Origin: Pseudomonadota bacterium
GTDB lineage: Bacteria; Pseudomonadota; Gammaproteobacteria; Steroidobacterales; Steroidobacteraceae
Length of the DNA stretch: 64,000 nt
Direction of reading: 5' to 3'
Assembly (NCBI GenBank): GCA_023391815.1
Contig: JAEWAF010000026.1
Coordinates: forward strand, 40,508-104,507
A program made the translations under genes and the position numbers. The notes under the pieces are model-generated. The model saw only the letters and a program-made list of their open reading frames with translations. It made no database searches and was not told the DNA's origin. This document shows positions 7,150 to 14,458 of this stretch, piece after piece. Every line of letters starts with the position of its first letter. Within the stretch, counting starts at the first letter, position 1.

Positions 7150-9390
7150 ATGGATGTGACATCAACAACCTGCCGCGGACGTCGGCAACGAGGGGCTGCA
7201 ATCGTCGAAGCGACGATTGCGCTACCGCTGTTGCTCGTCGTCATCCTGGCAGTGATTCAGTTCGGCTTCGTCTATGAGGCGAAGGCGACGCTGAATCATG
7301 CAGCCTTGCTGGCGGCCCGCGCAGGCGCTGTTGCCAACGCGGCGCCTGCAGCCATTCGTCGCGGCCTCGCCCAGGGGCTCGCGCCACTCACCTCTCCAGA
7401 CGCTTCGTTACAAGGCGTCACGACCTCCGTCGCTCGGCTCGAAAGCGAGCTGCTTACAGATGCACGCATTCGCATCCTCAATCCGACGCGTGAAGCGTTC
7501 GACGACTTCGCTGTCGAGGTCGATGGCGTTCGTGAGCTGCCGAACGATCGCTTGCACGCCCGTGACACGCAGTCTGGCGCGAGCGGCGGACTCAACATTC
7601 AAGACGCGAATCTGCTGCGTGTTGAGGTTACGTATGGATACGAGCTGAAGGTTCCGCTGGTCAACGGATTCCTCTCGCGCCTTCTTCGATTTACGCGCGG
7701 TGGAGACGCGTTTCATCAGCAGCTGCTGAGCCGGCATCGGTTGCCGATCACTTCGACGGCGACCGTACGCATGCAGAGCCCGCTGCGCTTCAGCGAGCTG
7801 CTGGTTTCGCGATCGGATCTCCCGAACGTTGCGCGAGTCGCTCTCGACACTGGCGAGCCGAGCGGGGAAGGAATTCACAACGACGATGGCGATACGTCGG
7901 GCGACCCCGAGAGTTCGCCTGGATCCGCGGATCGCTCGGGCAGTTCGCTCGGGGATGGATTCTTCGGATTTGGTGAAGGCGAAGCGCCGCCCTCTTCTGA
8001 TGCAGACGACAGTTCTTCCGACGACGAAGAAGGCGGCGCGGGTGGCAACTCCGAGCCTGGCGATGAAGCACCGCTCTGCACTGTCGCTGACACGCCTGCT
8101 TCGCCGCCTTCCGAAGATCAAAGCACGCTCGGTCGCGTTTGGGACGAGCTGCGAAGTCTCGCCACCGATGCTTACGAATTCGTTCGCGGCTTCTGGGAAG
8201 GACTGCGCGGTCAGATCGGCGATCTCATCGCGGCGGTCACCGATCCCGTGGAGACGGCGCGCGGCATTTATGAGCTGGCGATGTCCTTCATGGAGGACCC
8301 CGTCGGCACCGCCCAGACCATCGGCGCCGCGCTGGGTCACGATCTCAGCCAACTCATCGAATGCGATTCATTCGATCGCGGCCGCGTGCTGGGCAGCTAT
8401 GTCAGCCCGGCCTTCATGCTCAAGCTCGCGGCCAAGCTCGCCCGCTTCGGTCGCGTCGGCCTCCGTGCGGCAGCCGATGCCACTAAACGCGAGCTCGGCT
8501 GCGCCAGCTTCGCTGCCGATACCTCGGTTTGGGCTGGTGAACGCAGTGTTCCCATTCAGTCGCTCGCGCCGGGCGAGTGGGTAGATTCGCGGAGCGATCG
8601 CGATTATCTCGATCATTCGCAGGTCGTCACTCATGTCTTCTCGCGGCGCGCATCGGCTTACCACGTTGTCGAGACTGAGGCTTCGCGGTTTGCGGTTACG
8701 GAAGAGCATCCGTTGTGGGTGCAAGGCCGCGGCTGGATCGCCGTTCGCGACATCGAAATCGGCGCCCCGCTCGCTACTGCCAGCGGCGACACGCTGATTC
8801 TCGCGAACCGCCGCGTCGATTCGGCGCTGCAGGTTTTCAATCTCACCGTCGCCAACGACTCGAGCTATTTCGTGGGCGACGAGCGCGTCTGGGCCCACAA
8901 CGCCACCTGCACCCTCCGCGTCCGCTACCCGGTCCCTCGCAGCCCCACCAACTTCACCCTCGGCGCCAGCGATGGCGGACCCGGCACCTGGTCTTCCATC
9001 CCTCGCCCCAATAACGACGCCTACCGCTACCAAGAACTCATCACCGGCGCACCCCGAGGCGTTGAGTACAATGTAAACGGCGTCAATTTCGACGGCTACG
9101 ACGCGAACCGCGACGTGCTGTTGGATGCGAAGCATTGGACACAGGAGTGTCCGCTTGGAGATAAGTGCCGGTATGAGCCGCTGAAGCAGCGAATGTCAGA
9201 TCAGTTGGTCACCGAGGCCCGGCGCCAACTCGATGCGACGCGAGCCACTGGATCCTCCATTGAGTGGCGGGTTGTAGACGAGGAGATGGCTCTGCGAATT
9301 AGCTCGATTCTCGACGAGAGAGTTCGGCCTGCATCTGCTCGGCAGAGGATTACTGTGATCTATACACCTGTTTCTGATATCCAGGGATAG
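7150..9390 (+). CDS. TadE-Hint-Tox-REase-5 polymorphic toxin
   Basis: A 746-residue multidomain protein; the ATG at 7150 has AAGGA upstream, and a TTG seven codons earlier is less likely. Order of parts: residues 15-45, TadE-type pseudopilin start (G15, then AAIVE with Glu20 at +5, hydrophobic helix); 45-235, TadE-like soluble part; about 236-312, an Asp/Ser/Gly/Glu-rich linker; about 320-445, helical pre-toxin segment; 451-584, Hint domain beginning at Cys451, with Thr517/His520 in VTEEHP and ending in WAHN; 585-746, a restriction-endonuclease-fold toxin of the Tox-REase-5 type with YQELITG, NFDGYD (Asp648) and LLDAKHW (Asp659, Lys661), i.e. a complete PD-(D/E)xK site. Inference: the TadE part docks the protein in the Tad machine, and Hint autoproteolysis releases a DNase. 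The next gene is its likely immunity gene. Confidence 0.85.
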   Translation: MDVTSTTCRGRRQRGAAIVEATIALPLLLVVILAVIQFGFVYEAKATLNHAALLAARAGAVANAAPAAIRRGLAQGLAPLTSPDASLQGVTTSVARLESELLTDARIRILNPTREAFDDFAVEVDGVRELPNDRLHARDTQSGASGGLNIQDANLLRVEVTYGYELKVPLVNGFLSRLLRFTRGGDAFHQQLLSRHRLPITSTATVRMQSPLRFSELLVSRSDLPNVARVALDTGEPSGEGIHNDDGDTSGDPESSPGSADRSGSSLGDGFFGFGEGEAPPSSDADDSSSDDEEGGAGGNSEPGDEAPLCTVADTPASPPSEDQSTLGRVWDELRSLATDAYEFVRGFWEGLRGQIGDLIAAVTDPVETARGIYELAMSFMEDPVGTAQTIGAALGHDLSQLIECDSFDRGRVLGSYVSPAFMLKLAAKLARFGRVGLRAAADATKRELGCASFAADTSVWAGERSVPIQSLAPGEWVDSRSDRDYLDHSQVVTHVFSRRASAYHVVETEASRFAVTEEHPLWVQGRGWIAVRDIEIGAPLATASGDTLILANRRVDSALQVFNLTVANDSSYFVGDERVWAHNATCTLRVRYPVPRSPTNFTLGASDGGPGTWSSIPRPNNDAYRYQELITGAPRGVEYNVNGVNFDGYDANRDVLLDAKHWTQECPLGDKCRYEPLKQRMSDQLVTEARRQLDATRATGSSIEWRVVDEEMALRISSILDERVRPASARQRITVIYTPVSDIQG

Positions 9391-9397
9391 CACCTGC

Positions 9398-10558
9398 ATG
9401 AGCCGTGTGGAGAGCAAAATCTTGGTATGGACGGCGGCAATCTGCCGACCTCCAATGACGTTGGAGGAGTATCAACGTCATACCTGCAAACTTCTGGCGG
9501 AATTGCAGAACAACCATCCGGAATTTAGGAATCTCTGCGTTGTTGGTAACGACCGAGCGCGCGTTACGCCTATCGATCTCGTCGGTATAGGAGAGATCAT
9601 TGGGAACGCCGTTTTCGACGAGACGCATCGTTCGGATTACTTAGCATTAACGGACGCCGGAAAGCTGGGCCCGAAGTCCCTGTCCAGAATCGGCTTCTCC
9701 CTAACGTTCGGATTGTTCAATCCGAGAGGCGGCTCGATACTGCCTGTCGAGGAGGGAGGAACTTATCTTTCGCTTCAGGGCACATCTGCTAGCGAAGAGC
9801 CGGAGGCTTCGACTGTCCTGCAACTGTCCGCGTCATCATCCGCATCGCGTGGCGAGAATCTCAAGAAGCTGCTGAACGCGTTAGTAGCAAACTGGCCGGC
9901 CGGCTTTGGCGGCATTTATATCCCGCAATTTCAGCAAAGCGTGCGAGGCGCCGATCGCGCCTCCTACGCCGGCCAATGGCTCTTCTACCTCCCCTTCCCG
10001 CACCTCGCAAAATGCCTCCCCCCGGACATCCGCCACGAACCCTTCGCTAACGGCATCCTGATCGAAACAACTCCTCACATGCCCGACGCCAACAACCCCG
10101 AAGACGTAGCGGCAGGCAAACGAGTGAGGGACGTGCTTGACGAGTTCGGCTTGGTGAACGACGCGACGTATGCCATCGAAGGCTGGCCACCGGATCGCGA
10201 AGAAACAATCTACGAGCAATTCATCAGCGGCGCGCCGGCGAACAGGAAGTACACCGTCCATTGCATCAACTTCGACGGCTACGACCCCGACCGCAAAGTC
10301 CTGCTCTACGCCAAACTCTTCCGGCGCCTGAAAAGACACCCAAAGGAATGGGGCCTGCGCGGCTGGGACGGCCCGGTGTTGAATGAAGCGAAAAGGCAAG
10401 TGCGGGCCGCGGCGAAAGCGGGCGGCGTGCCGATCGAGTGGCACATAGGGCTGGAAGAGCCAGCGCACCAGGTACGCCAGCTACTGGCCGACTACACCAA
10501 CATCACGGAACAGCAACTCCGAGTGATCTACACACCGCTAGAAGCCGCACTCACCTGA
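9398..10558 (+). CDS. Imm52-like immunity protein fused to an inactive Tox-REase-5 domain
   Basis: A 386-residue cytoplasmic protein 7 bases after the toxin gene. Residues about 19-245 look like the Imm52 family: LLNALVANW, GQWLFYLPFPHL, then GILIETTPHMPDANNPEDV and a final helix. From memory, Imm52 proteins often sit next to Tox-REase-5 toxins. Residues 272-386 are clearly homologous to the end of the neighbouring toxin: YEQFISGAP versus YQELITGAP, NFDGYD in both, and the shared ending RVIYTP versus TVIYTP. The catalytic block LLDAK of the toxin is LLYAK here (Tyr304 in place of Asp; TAC, one base from GAC), so nuclease activity should be lost while Asp293 and Lys306 remain. A start at Met20 is an alternative. 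Confidence 0.7.
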   Translation: MSRVESKILVWTAAICRPPMTLEEYQRHTCKLLAELQNNHPEFRNLCVVGNDRARVTPIDLVGIGEIIGNAVFDETHRSDYLALTDAGKLGPKSLSRIGFSLTFGLFNPRGGSILPVEEGGTYLSLQGTSASEEPEASTVLQLSASSSASRGENLKKLLNALVANWPAGFGGIYIPQFQQSVRGADRASYAGQWLFYLPFPHLAKCLPPDIRHEPFANGILIETTPHMPDANNPEDVAAGKRVRDVLDEFGLVNDATYAIEGWPPDREETIYEQFISGAPANRKYTVHCINFDGYDPDRKVLLYAKLFRRLKRHPKEWGLRGWDGPVLNEAKRQVRAAAKAGGVPIEWHIGLEEPAHQVRQLLADYTNITEQQLRVIYTPLEAALT

Positions 10559-10598
10559 CAACAAGTCAGGCCCAATACGACCACGGCAAGGAACGCCA

Positions 10599-10634
10599 AT
10601 GAAGCCCACCACCCGCAAAGGACTGCACCCATGA
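10599..10634 (+). CDS. Possible 11-codon leader peptide
   Basis: An ATG with AAGGA seven bases upstream opens a reading frame MKPTTRKGLHP that stops at a TGA overlapping the ATG of the next small membrane gene. The good ribosome-binding site belongs to this mini-ORF rather than to the next gene, so the peptide may only serve to bring ribosomes to it by termination-reinitiation. It could also be a remnant of a gene broken when the toxin cassette arrived. Weak call. Confidence 0.25.
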   Translation: MKPTTRKGLHP

Positions 10635-10834
10635 CGCCCTACCTGCTCGGCAATCTCGTTGGCCGTTTCGCCCTCTCGTACGCCCTCGTCTGGCTGTTGA
10701 TGTTTCTAATGCTGGCACGCCGGCACTGGCGTGACGCATTCAGACGCACCCATCACTGGAGCGGCCTGATCGCCACCACGACGGTCTTCCTAATCGGCCT
10801 GATCACGGCGCAATCGAACGGAGCCGTGCCATGA
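10631..10834 (+). CDS. Small two-helix membrane protein of the Tad locus
   Basis: A 67-residue protein with two hydrophobic helices (about residues 10-30, FALSYALVWLLMFLMLA, and 46-62, IATTTVFLIGLITA) separated by a basic loop RRHWRDAFRRTHH. By the positive-inside rule the loop is cytoplasmic. It starts by overlap with the mini-ORF above and ends by ATGA overlap with the next exported protein gene, so it is co-translated within the Tad operon. I do not recognise the family; it is not a prepilin peptidase. Confidence 0.5.
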   Translation: MTPYLLGNLVGRFALSYALVWLLMFLMLARRHWRDAFRRTHHWSGLIATTTVFLIGLITAQSNGAVP

Positions 10835-11379
10835 AGCGCGCAGCGCTCCTCATCGCATGCCTGTGCGCAATCAGCTCGATCGAAGTCAACGCGGGAACCC
10901 GAGCCGGCCGTCCAATGATCATTCATCGTCTATCCGCCATGAACCTCGAAATCTGGACCGAGCAGGATCCGGAGTGGGAAACGCGTTTGAGCCAAAGCGC
11001 CCACGCGCTCACTTTCACTGCCGAGACACCGGCGCTCGCATACCCGCCCACGCACATGAGCTGGACGATCTCGCCGCAGCTCACATTCAAGCCGGACGAG
11101 CTCGAAACAGCCACGCTCGGCGTGCTTCATCAAATGGCGATTCACTATCGCACGCTGCCCCCCAACCAGATCAGCGAGGCCCGTTACGGAGAGCTGACGG
11201 GCTACGAAGCGACCTTCCAGGCGGAACCGAAAAACATTCCGATCGAAGTGCGCGTCTTCTGCGGCCATCGCGAGGGCATGCCGATGGTGGTGATGCAGGT
11301 GGTGACATTGAAAGGGAAGCTGGCGCACGTCGCCGAGCACGTGCGCCGCTCGTGGACTCACGTTCGCTATCTCGATTGA
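10831..11379 (+). CDS. Exported protein of unknown function in the Tad locus
   Basis: A 182-residue protein with a signal peptide (MKRAALLIACLCAISSIEVNA) and a mature part of alternating beta strands and one amphipathic helix (ETATLGVLHQMAIHY), ending in a strand-helix unit (MPMVVMQVVTLKGKLAHV...HVRRSW). The layout recalls the small PsbP/DcrB-like fold of periplasmic proteins, but no family motif is decisive. It sits 7 bases before the cpaF ATPase gene and overlaps the small membrane protein gene upstream, so a role at the periplasmic side of the Tad machine is likely. Confidence 0.5.
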   Translation: MKRAALLIACLCAISSIEVNAGTRAGRPMIIHRLSAMNLEIWTEQDPEWETRLSQSAHALTFTAETPALAYPPTHMSWTISPQLTFKPDELETATLGVLHQMAIHYRTLPPNQISEARYGELTGYEATFQAEPKNIPIEVRVFCGHREGMPMVVMQVVTLKGKLAHVAEHVRRSWTHVRYLD

Positions 11380-11386
11380 GGACACG

Positions 11387-12676
11387 ATGACCACGCCGCA
11401 CGCCGAACTCTCAGCGACGCTCAAGGAGCAACTCCAGCCGCTCGTGCTACGCGAGCTGGATCTGTACCGGCGCACCGCGCTGAACACGCTGGTCGATACG
11501 GATCTGCGCGCCGAAGCGAAGCAAGCGATAGAAACCATCCTCGCATCCGGCGCAGTACGACTACCACCGAGCATCGACGCCAGCAGCTTCGTCCAGGAGA
11601 TGACCGCCGAAATCATGGGCTACGGCCCGATCGAACCCTATCTTCACGACGACTCCATCAGCGAAGTGATGGTCAACGGCCCGAATCAAATCTACGTGGA
11701 ACGCGACGGACTGCTCTCCGCTGTGCCGGCGCGGTTCATCAGTGCCGAATCCCTGATGCGCGTGATCGATCGAATCGTGGCGCCATTGGGCCGGCGCATC
11801 GACGAAGGCGTGCCCATGGTCGACGGACGATTGCCCGACGGCTCGCGAGTCAACGCGATCATTCCGCCGCTGTCCTTGATCGGGCCGATTCTCACCATTC
11901 GTCGATTCGCCGGCCAGCGCTATTCGATGCTCAAGCTGGTGGACATCGGTGCGCTGACCGCATCGATGGCCGAGTTTCTGAAGATCTGCGTGCAGTACCG
12001 AAAGAACATCATCGTGTCCGGCGGCACGGGCACCGGCAAGACGACCTTTCTTAACGCGCTCTCGGAGTACATCGCCGGCAATGAGCGCATTGTGACCATC
12101 GAAGACGCCGCCGAGCTCAGACTCGCGCAGCCCCACGTGATCTCGCTGGAAGCGCGGCCGGCGAATGTCGAAGGCCGTGGCGAAGTCACGATTCGGGATC
12201 TGGTCCGGAACGCCTTACGCATGCGACCCGATCGGATCATCGTCGGCGAGTGCCGCGGTGGAGAAGCACTCGACATGCTGCAGGCGATGAACACCGGCCA
12301 CGACGGCTCACTCACGACCGGACACGCGAACTCGCCTCGCGACTTGCTCTCGCGCCTGGAAGTGATGGTCTTGATGGCCGGCATGGAGCTGCCAGTGCGT
12401 GCAATTCGAGAGCAGATTGCGTCGGCGGTCGACATCATCGTGCAGCTCTCCAGATTCAGCGACGGTCGCCGCCGCGTCACTGCGATCGTCGCGGTCGAAG
12501 GGCTGGAAGGCGATGTCATTCTCACGCAGCCGTTGTTCAACTTTCGACAAAGAGGCATCGGCGCGCGCGGCGCCGTGGTCGGAACGTATCAAGGCTGCGG
12601 ACAGCCACCGGCGTTCTATGAAGCCTTGGATGAAGCGGGCGTGAAGTTGGATCGAAGCATCTTCTCCGAGAGTTGA
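11387..12676 (+). CDS. cpaF: CpaF/TadA, Tad pilus and secretion ATPase
   Basis: A 429-residue cytoplasmic ATPase of the type II/IV secretion family. Motifs: GYGPIEPYL and EVMVNGPNQIYVER in the N-terminal domain (residues 78-106), Walker A GGTGTGKTT at 212-220, Asp box TIEDAAELRL (237-246), Walker B RIIVGECRGGEALDM (283-297) and His box TGHDGSLTTGHAN (303-315). It powers extension, and in many Tad systems also retraction, of the pilus. It is followed after 3 bases by tadB and then tadC, the normal order. It lies downstream of the toxin cassette rather than directly after the secretin and TadZ as in canonical loci. Confidence 0.95.
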   Translation: MTTPHAELSATLKEQLQPLVLRELDLYRRTALNTLVDTDLRAEAKQAIETILASGAVRLPPSIDASSFVQEMTAEIMGYGPIEPYLHDDSISEVMVNGPNQIYVERDGLLSAVPARFISAESLMRVIDRIVAPLGRRIDEGVPMVDGRLPDGSRVNAIIPPLSLIGPILTIRRFAGQRYSMLKLVDIGALTASMAEFLKICVQYRKNIIVSGGTGTGKTTFLNALSEYIAGNERIVTIEDAAELRLAQPHVISLEARPANVEGRGEVTIRDLVRNALRMRPDRIIVGECRGGEALDMLQAMNTGHDGSLTTGHANSPRDLLSRLEVMVLMAGMELPVRAIREQIASAVDIIVQLSRFSDGRRRVTAIVAVEGLEGDVILTQPLFNFRQRGIGARGAVVGTYQGCGQPPAFYEALDEAGVKLDRSIFSES

Positions 12677-12679
12677 AGC

Positions 12680-13528
12680 ATGGAACAGCTTGCTCACACA
12701 CTGCTGGCGCCAGTCCTCTGTGCAGTAATCGCTGCAATCTGCGTGGCGGCGCTGTTCGTCACAGCCCTGCAAAGTTACCGCCGCTCTTTCATCGCGGGCA
12801 TCGGCGCGACGCTGAAGCAGAGCTTCGTACTCGCGAACCCACGTGCGCTGTTTACGATAACTGTAATCATGTCCGTGGCTGCCGGCTCGCTCGCTTACGT
12901 CTCGATCGGACCCACCGGTTTGGCCACCGCGACCATCGCAAGTCTCATGGGCCCATGGCTACTGGCAAAGCGCATCGCGACCCAGCGTCGTAAACGCTTT
13001 GTCTATCAACTGCCGGACGCGTTGCTCGCACTCAGCTCCGCCTTGCGAGCGGGCTGCAACCTCGCGCGCGGACTCGAGCTGATGGCCTCGCGCCAACCGG
13101 CTCCACTGAGTCAGGAATTCAGCATCGTGCTCGCGGAACAGCGCATCGGTCGCCCGCTGGCGGAATCGCTCGACGAGCTACGCCGTCGCGTCGGTGCATC
13201 GGAACTGGATCTCATGAACACCGCGATGAATGTGTCGCGTCGTGTCGGCGGCAATCTGGCCGACACGCTCGAATCCCTCGCTCGCACCCTGCAAGAGAAA
13301 GCGCATATGGAAGGCAAGATCGACGCCTTGACCTCGATGGGCCGGGCGCAAGGATGGGTGGTCGGATTGCTGCCCATCTTCATCGGCTTCGTGTTGTATC
13401 AACAGCAACCTGCGCGCATGAGCCTGCTGTTCACGCAGTGGTATGGCTGGGTCGTGCTGTCCATCGTCGCGGCGATGATGACGCTGGCAGCCTGGATGAT
13501 CCGCAAGATCGTGCGCATCGATGTATAG
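12680..13528 (+). CDS. tadB: TadB, Tad inner-membrane platform protein
   Basis: A 282-residue membrane protein of the T2SSF (GspF/TadB) family. Two hydrophobic stretches lie near the N-terminus (about residues 12-32 and 54-95), followed by the cytoplasmic helical domain with LPDALLALSSALRAGCNLARGLE and RRVGGNLADTLESLARTLQE (key blocks ALRAGCNL and GGNLADTL), and two C-terminal membrane helices. It forms the inner-membrane platform with TadC on which CpaF acts. It starts 3 bases after cpaF and stops 9 bases before tadC. Confidence 0.92.
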   Translation: MEQLAHTLLAPVLCAVIAAICVAALFVTALQSYRRSFIAGIGATLKQSFVLANPRALFTITVIMSVAAGSLAYVSIGPTGLATATIASLMGPWLLAKRIATQRRKRFVYQLPDALLALSSALRAGCNLARGLELMASRQPAPLSQEFSIVLAEQRIGRPLAESLDELRRRVGASELDLMNTAMNVSRRVGGNLADTLESLARTLQEKAHMEGKIDALTSMGRAQGWVVGLLPIFIGFVLYQQQPARMSLLFTQWYGWVVLSIVAAMMTLAAWMIRKIVRIDV

Positions 13529-13537
13529 AGCGCCGAG

Positions 13538-14437
13538 ATGAGCATGTACTTCGCAATGCTGCTGGCTGGCCTGAGCTGCTGTCTGGTCATTCTGCTCCCC
13601 CTCGCACTGCGCACCGGCAACGAACTCTCAACCCTCCGCGACGAAGCGTGGCGAGATCAGCTGCCCTGGTTCCTTCGAGTCCTTCGACCCGCCATGCGTT
13701 GGTACAGCGAGGCCGTCGACGCATCGCTGAGCTCGCAGCGGCGCGAAGTCCTCCAGGCACAGCTCGATGCGGCCGGCGCCGCTTACCTGATCAGCCCGGC
13801 GGAATTCCTGATCATCCGCCGTGTCATCGGCGTAGTCGGCGCGACCGCCGCTGTAGTAGCGATATTCGGCTTCCACTTGCGAGACCCACTGCACATCACC
13901 ATCGCGGTCGCGCTCATCCCGCTGTCCTTCCTCTACCCTGACCTGCGACTTCGCGAAGTCACGAAGCGGCGCCGAGCAAGATTCGAAAAGGAATTCCCCT
14001 TCTTCCTCGACGTCCTGGTGCTCGCCATGAAGGCGGGACTGAACTTCATTGCGGCGTTGGAACAAGCAGTCACCTCAATGCGCGAGGGACCAGTGAAACA
14101 AGAGTTCTCTCGCTATCTGCGTGAATCCCGCGCCGGCCTTTCACGTCGCGCGGCGCTGGACAGGCTCGCCGCCCGCATCCTGTTGCCGGCCGTGACGAAC
14201 TTCGTCGCCGCTGTATCGCAGGCCGAGCAGACCGGCGGCTCGCTTGGCGACGTGCTCGCCGATCAAGCGCGTCAACGCCGACAAGAACGGTTCCTGCGTG
14301 CCGAGAAGCTGGCGAACCAGGCGCCGGTGAAGATGCTGTTCCCGCTGATTGCGCTGCTGTTTCCAACCACATTCATCATCATCGGCTTTCCGATCGTGAT
14401 CCAATTGCTGGAGGCGGGCGCGCTCAACCTGTTCTGA
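13538..14437 (+). CDS. tadC: TadC, Tad inner-membrane platform protein
   Basis: A 299-residue membrane protein of the same T2SSF family as TadB. An N-terminal helix (YFAMLLAGLSCCLVILLPLAL), two more around residues 85-130, a cytoplasmic domain with FPFFLDVLVLAMKAGLNFI and SQAEQTGGSLGDVLADQA, and a C-terminal helix (FPLIALLFPTTFIIIGFPIV). Partner of TadB. It is the last recognisable Tad gene in the window. Confidence 0.92.
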   Translation: MSMYFAMLLAGLSCCLVILLPLALRTGNELSTLRDEAWRDQLPWFLRVLRPAMRWYSEAVDASLSSQRREVLQAQLDAAGAAYLISPAEFLIIRRVIGVVGATAAVVAIFGFHLRDPLHITIAVALIPLSFLYPDLRLREVTKRRRARFEKEFPFFLDVLVLAMKAGLNFIAALEQAVTSMREGPVKQEFSRYLRESRAGLSRRAALDRLAARILLPAVTNFVAAVSQAEQTGGSLGDVLADQARQRRQERFLRAEKLANQAPVKMLFPLIALLFPTTFIIIGFPIVIQLLEAGALNLF

Positions 14438-14458
14438 TCGAGGAGTGCAAGGAAGCTC

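Noticed and set aside
8500..8910. The Hint domain as a splicing intein
   Set aside because: The domain ends in His-Asn followed by Ala (585), not by Cys, Ser or Thr as needed for splicing, and toxin parts follow. Autoproteolytic release fits better.
7150..10558. Type VI or contact-dependent-inhibition delivery of the toxin
   Set aside because: No PAAR, VgrG, Hcp, filamentous hemagglutinin or TpsB parts are in the window, and the N-terminus is a pseudopilin.
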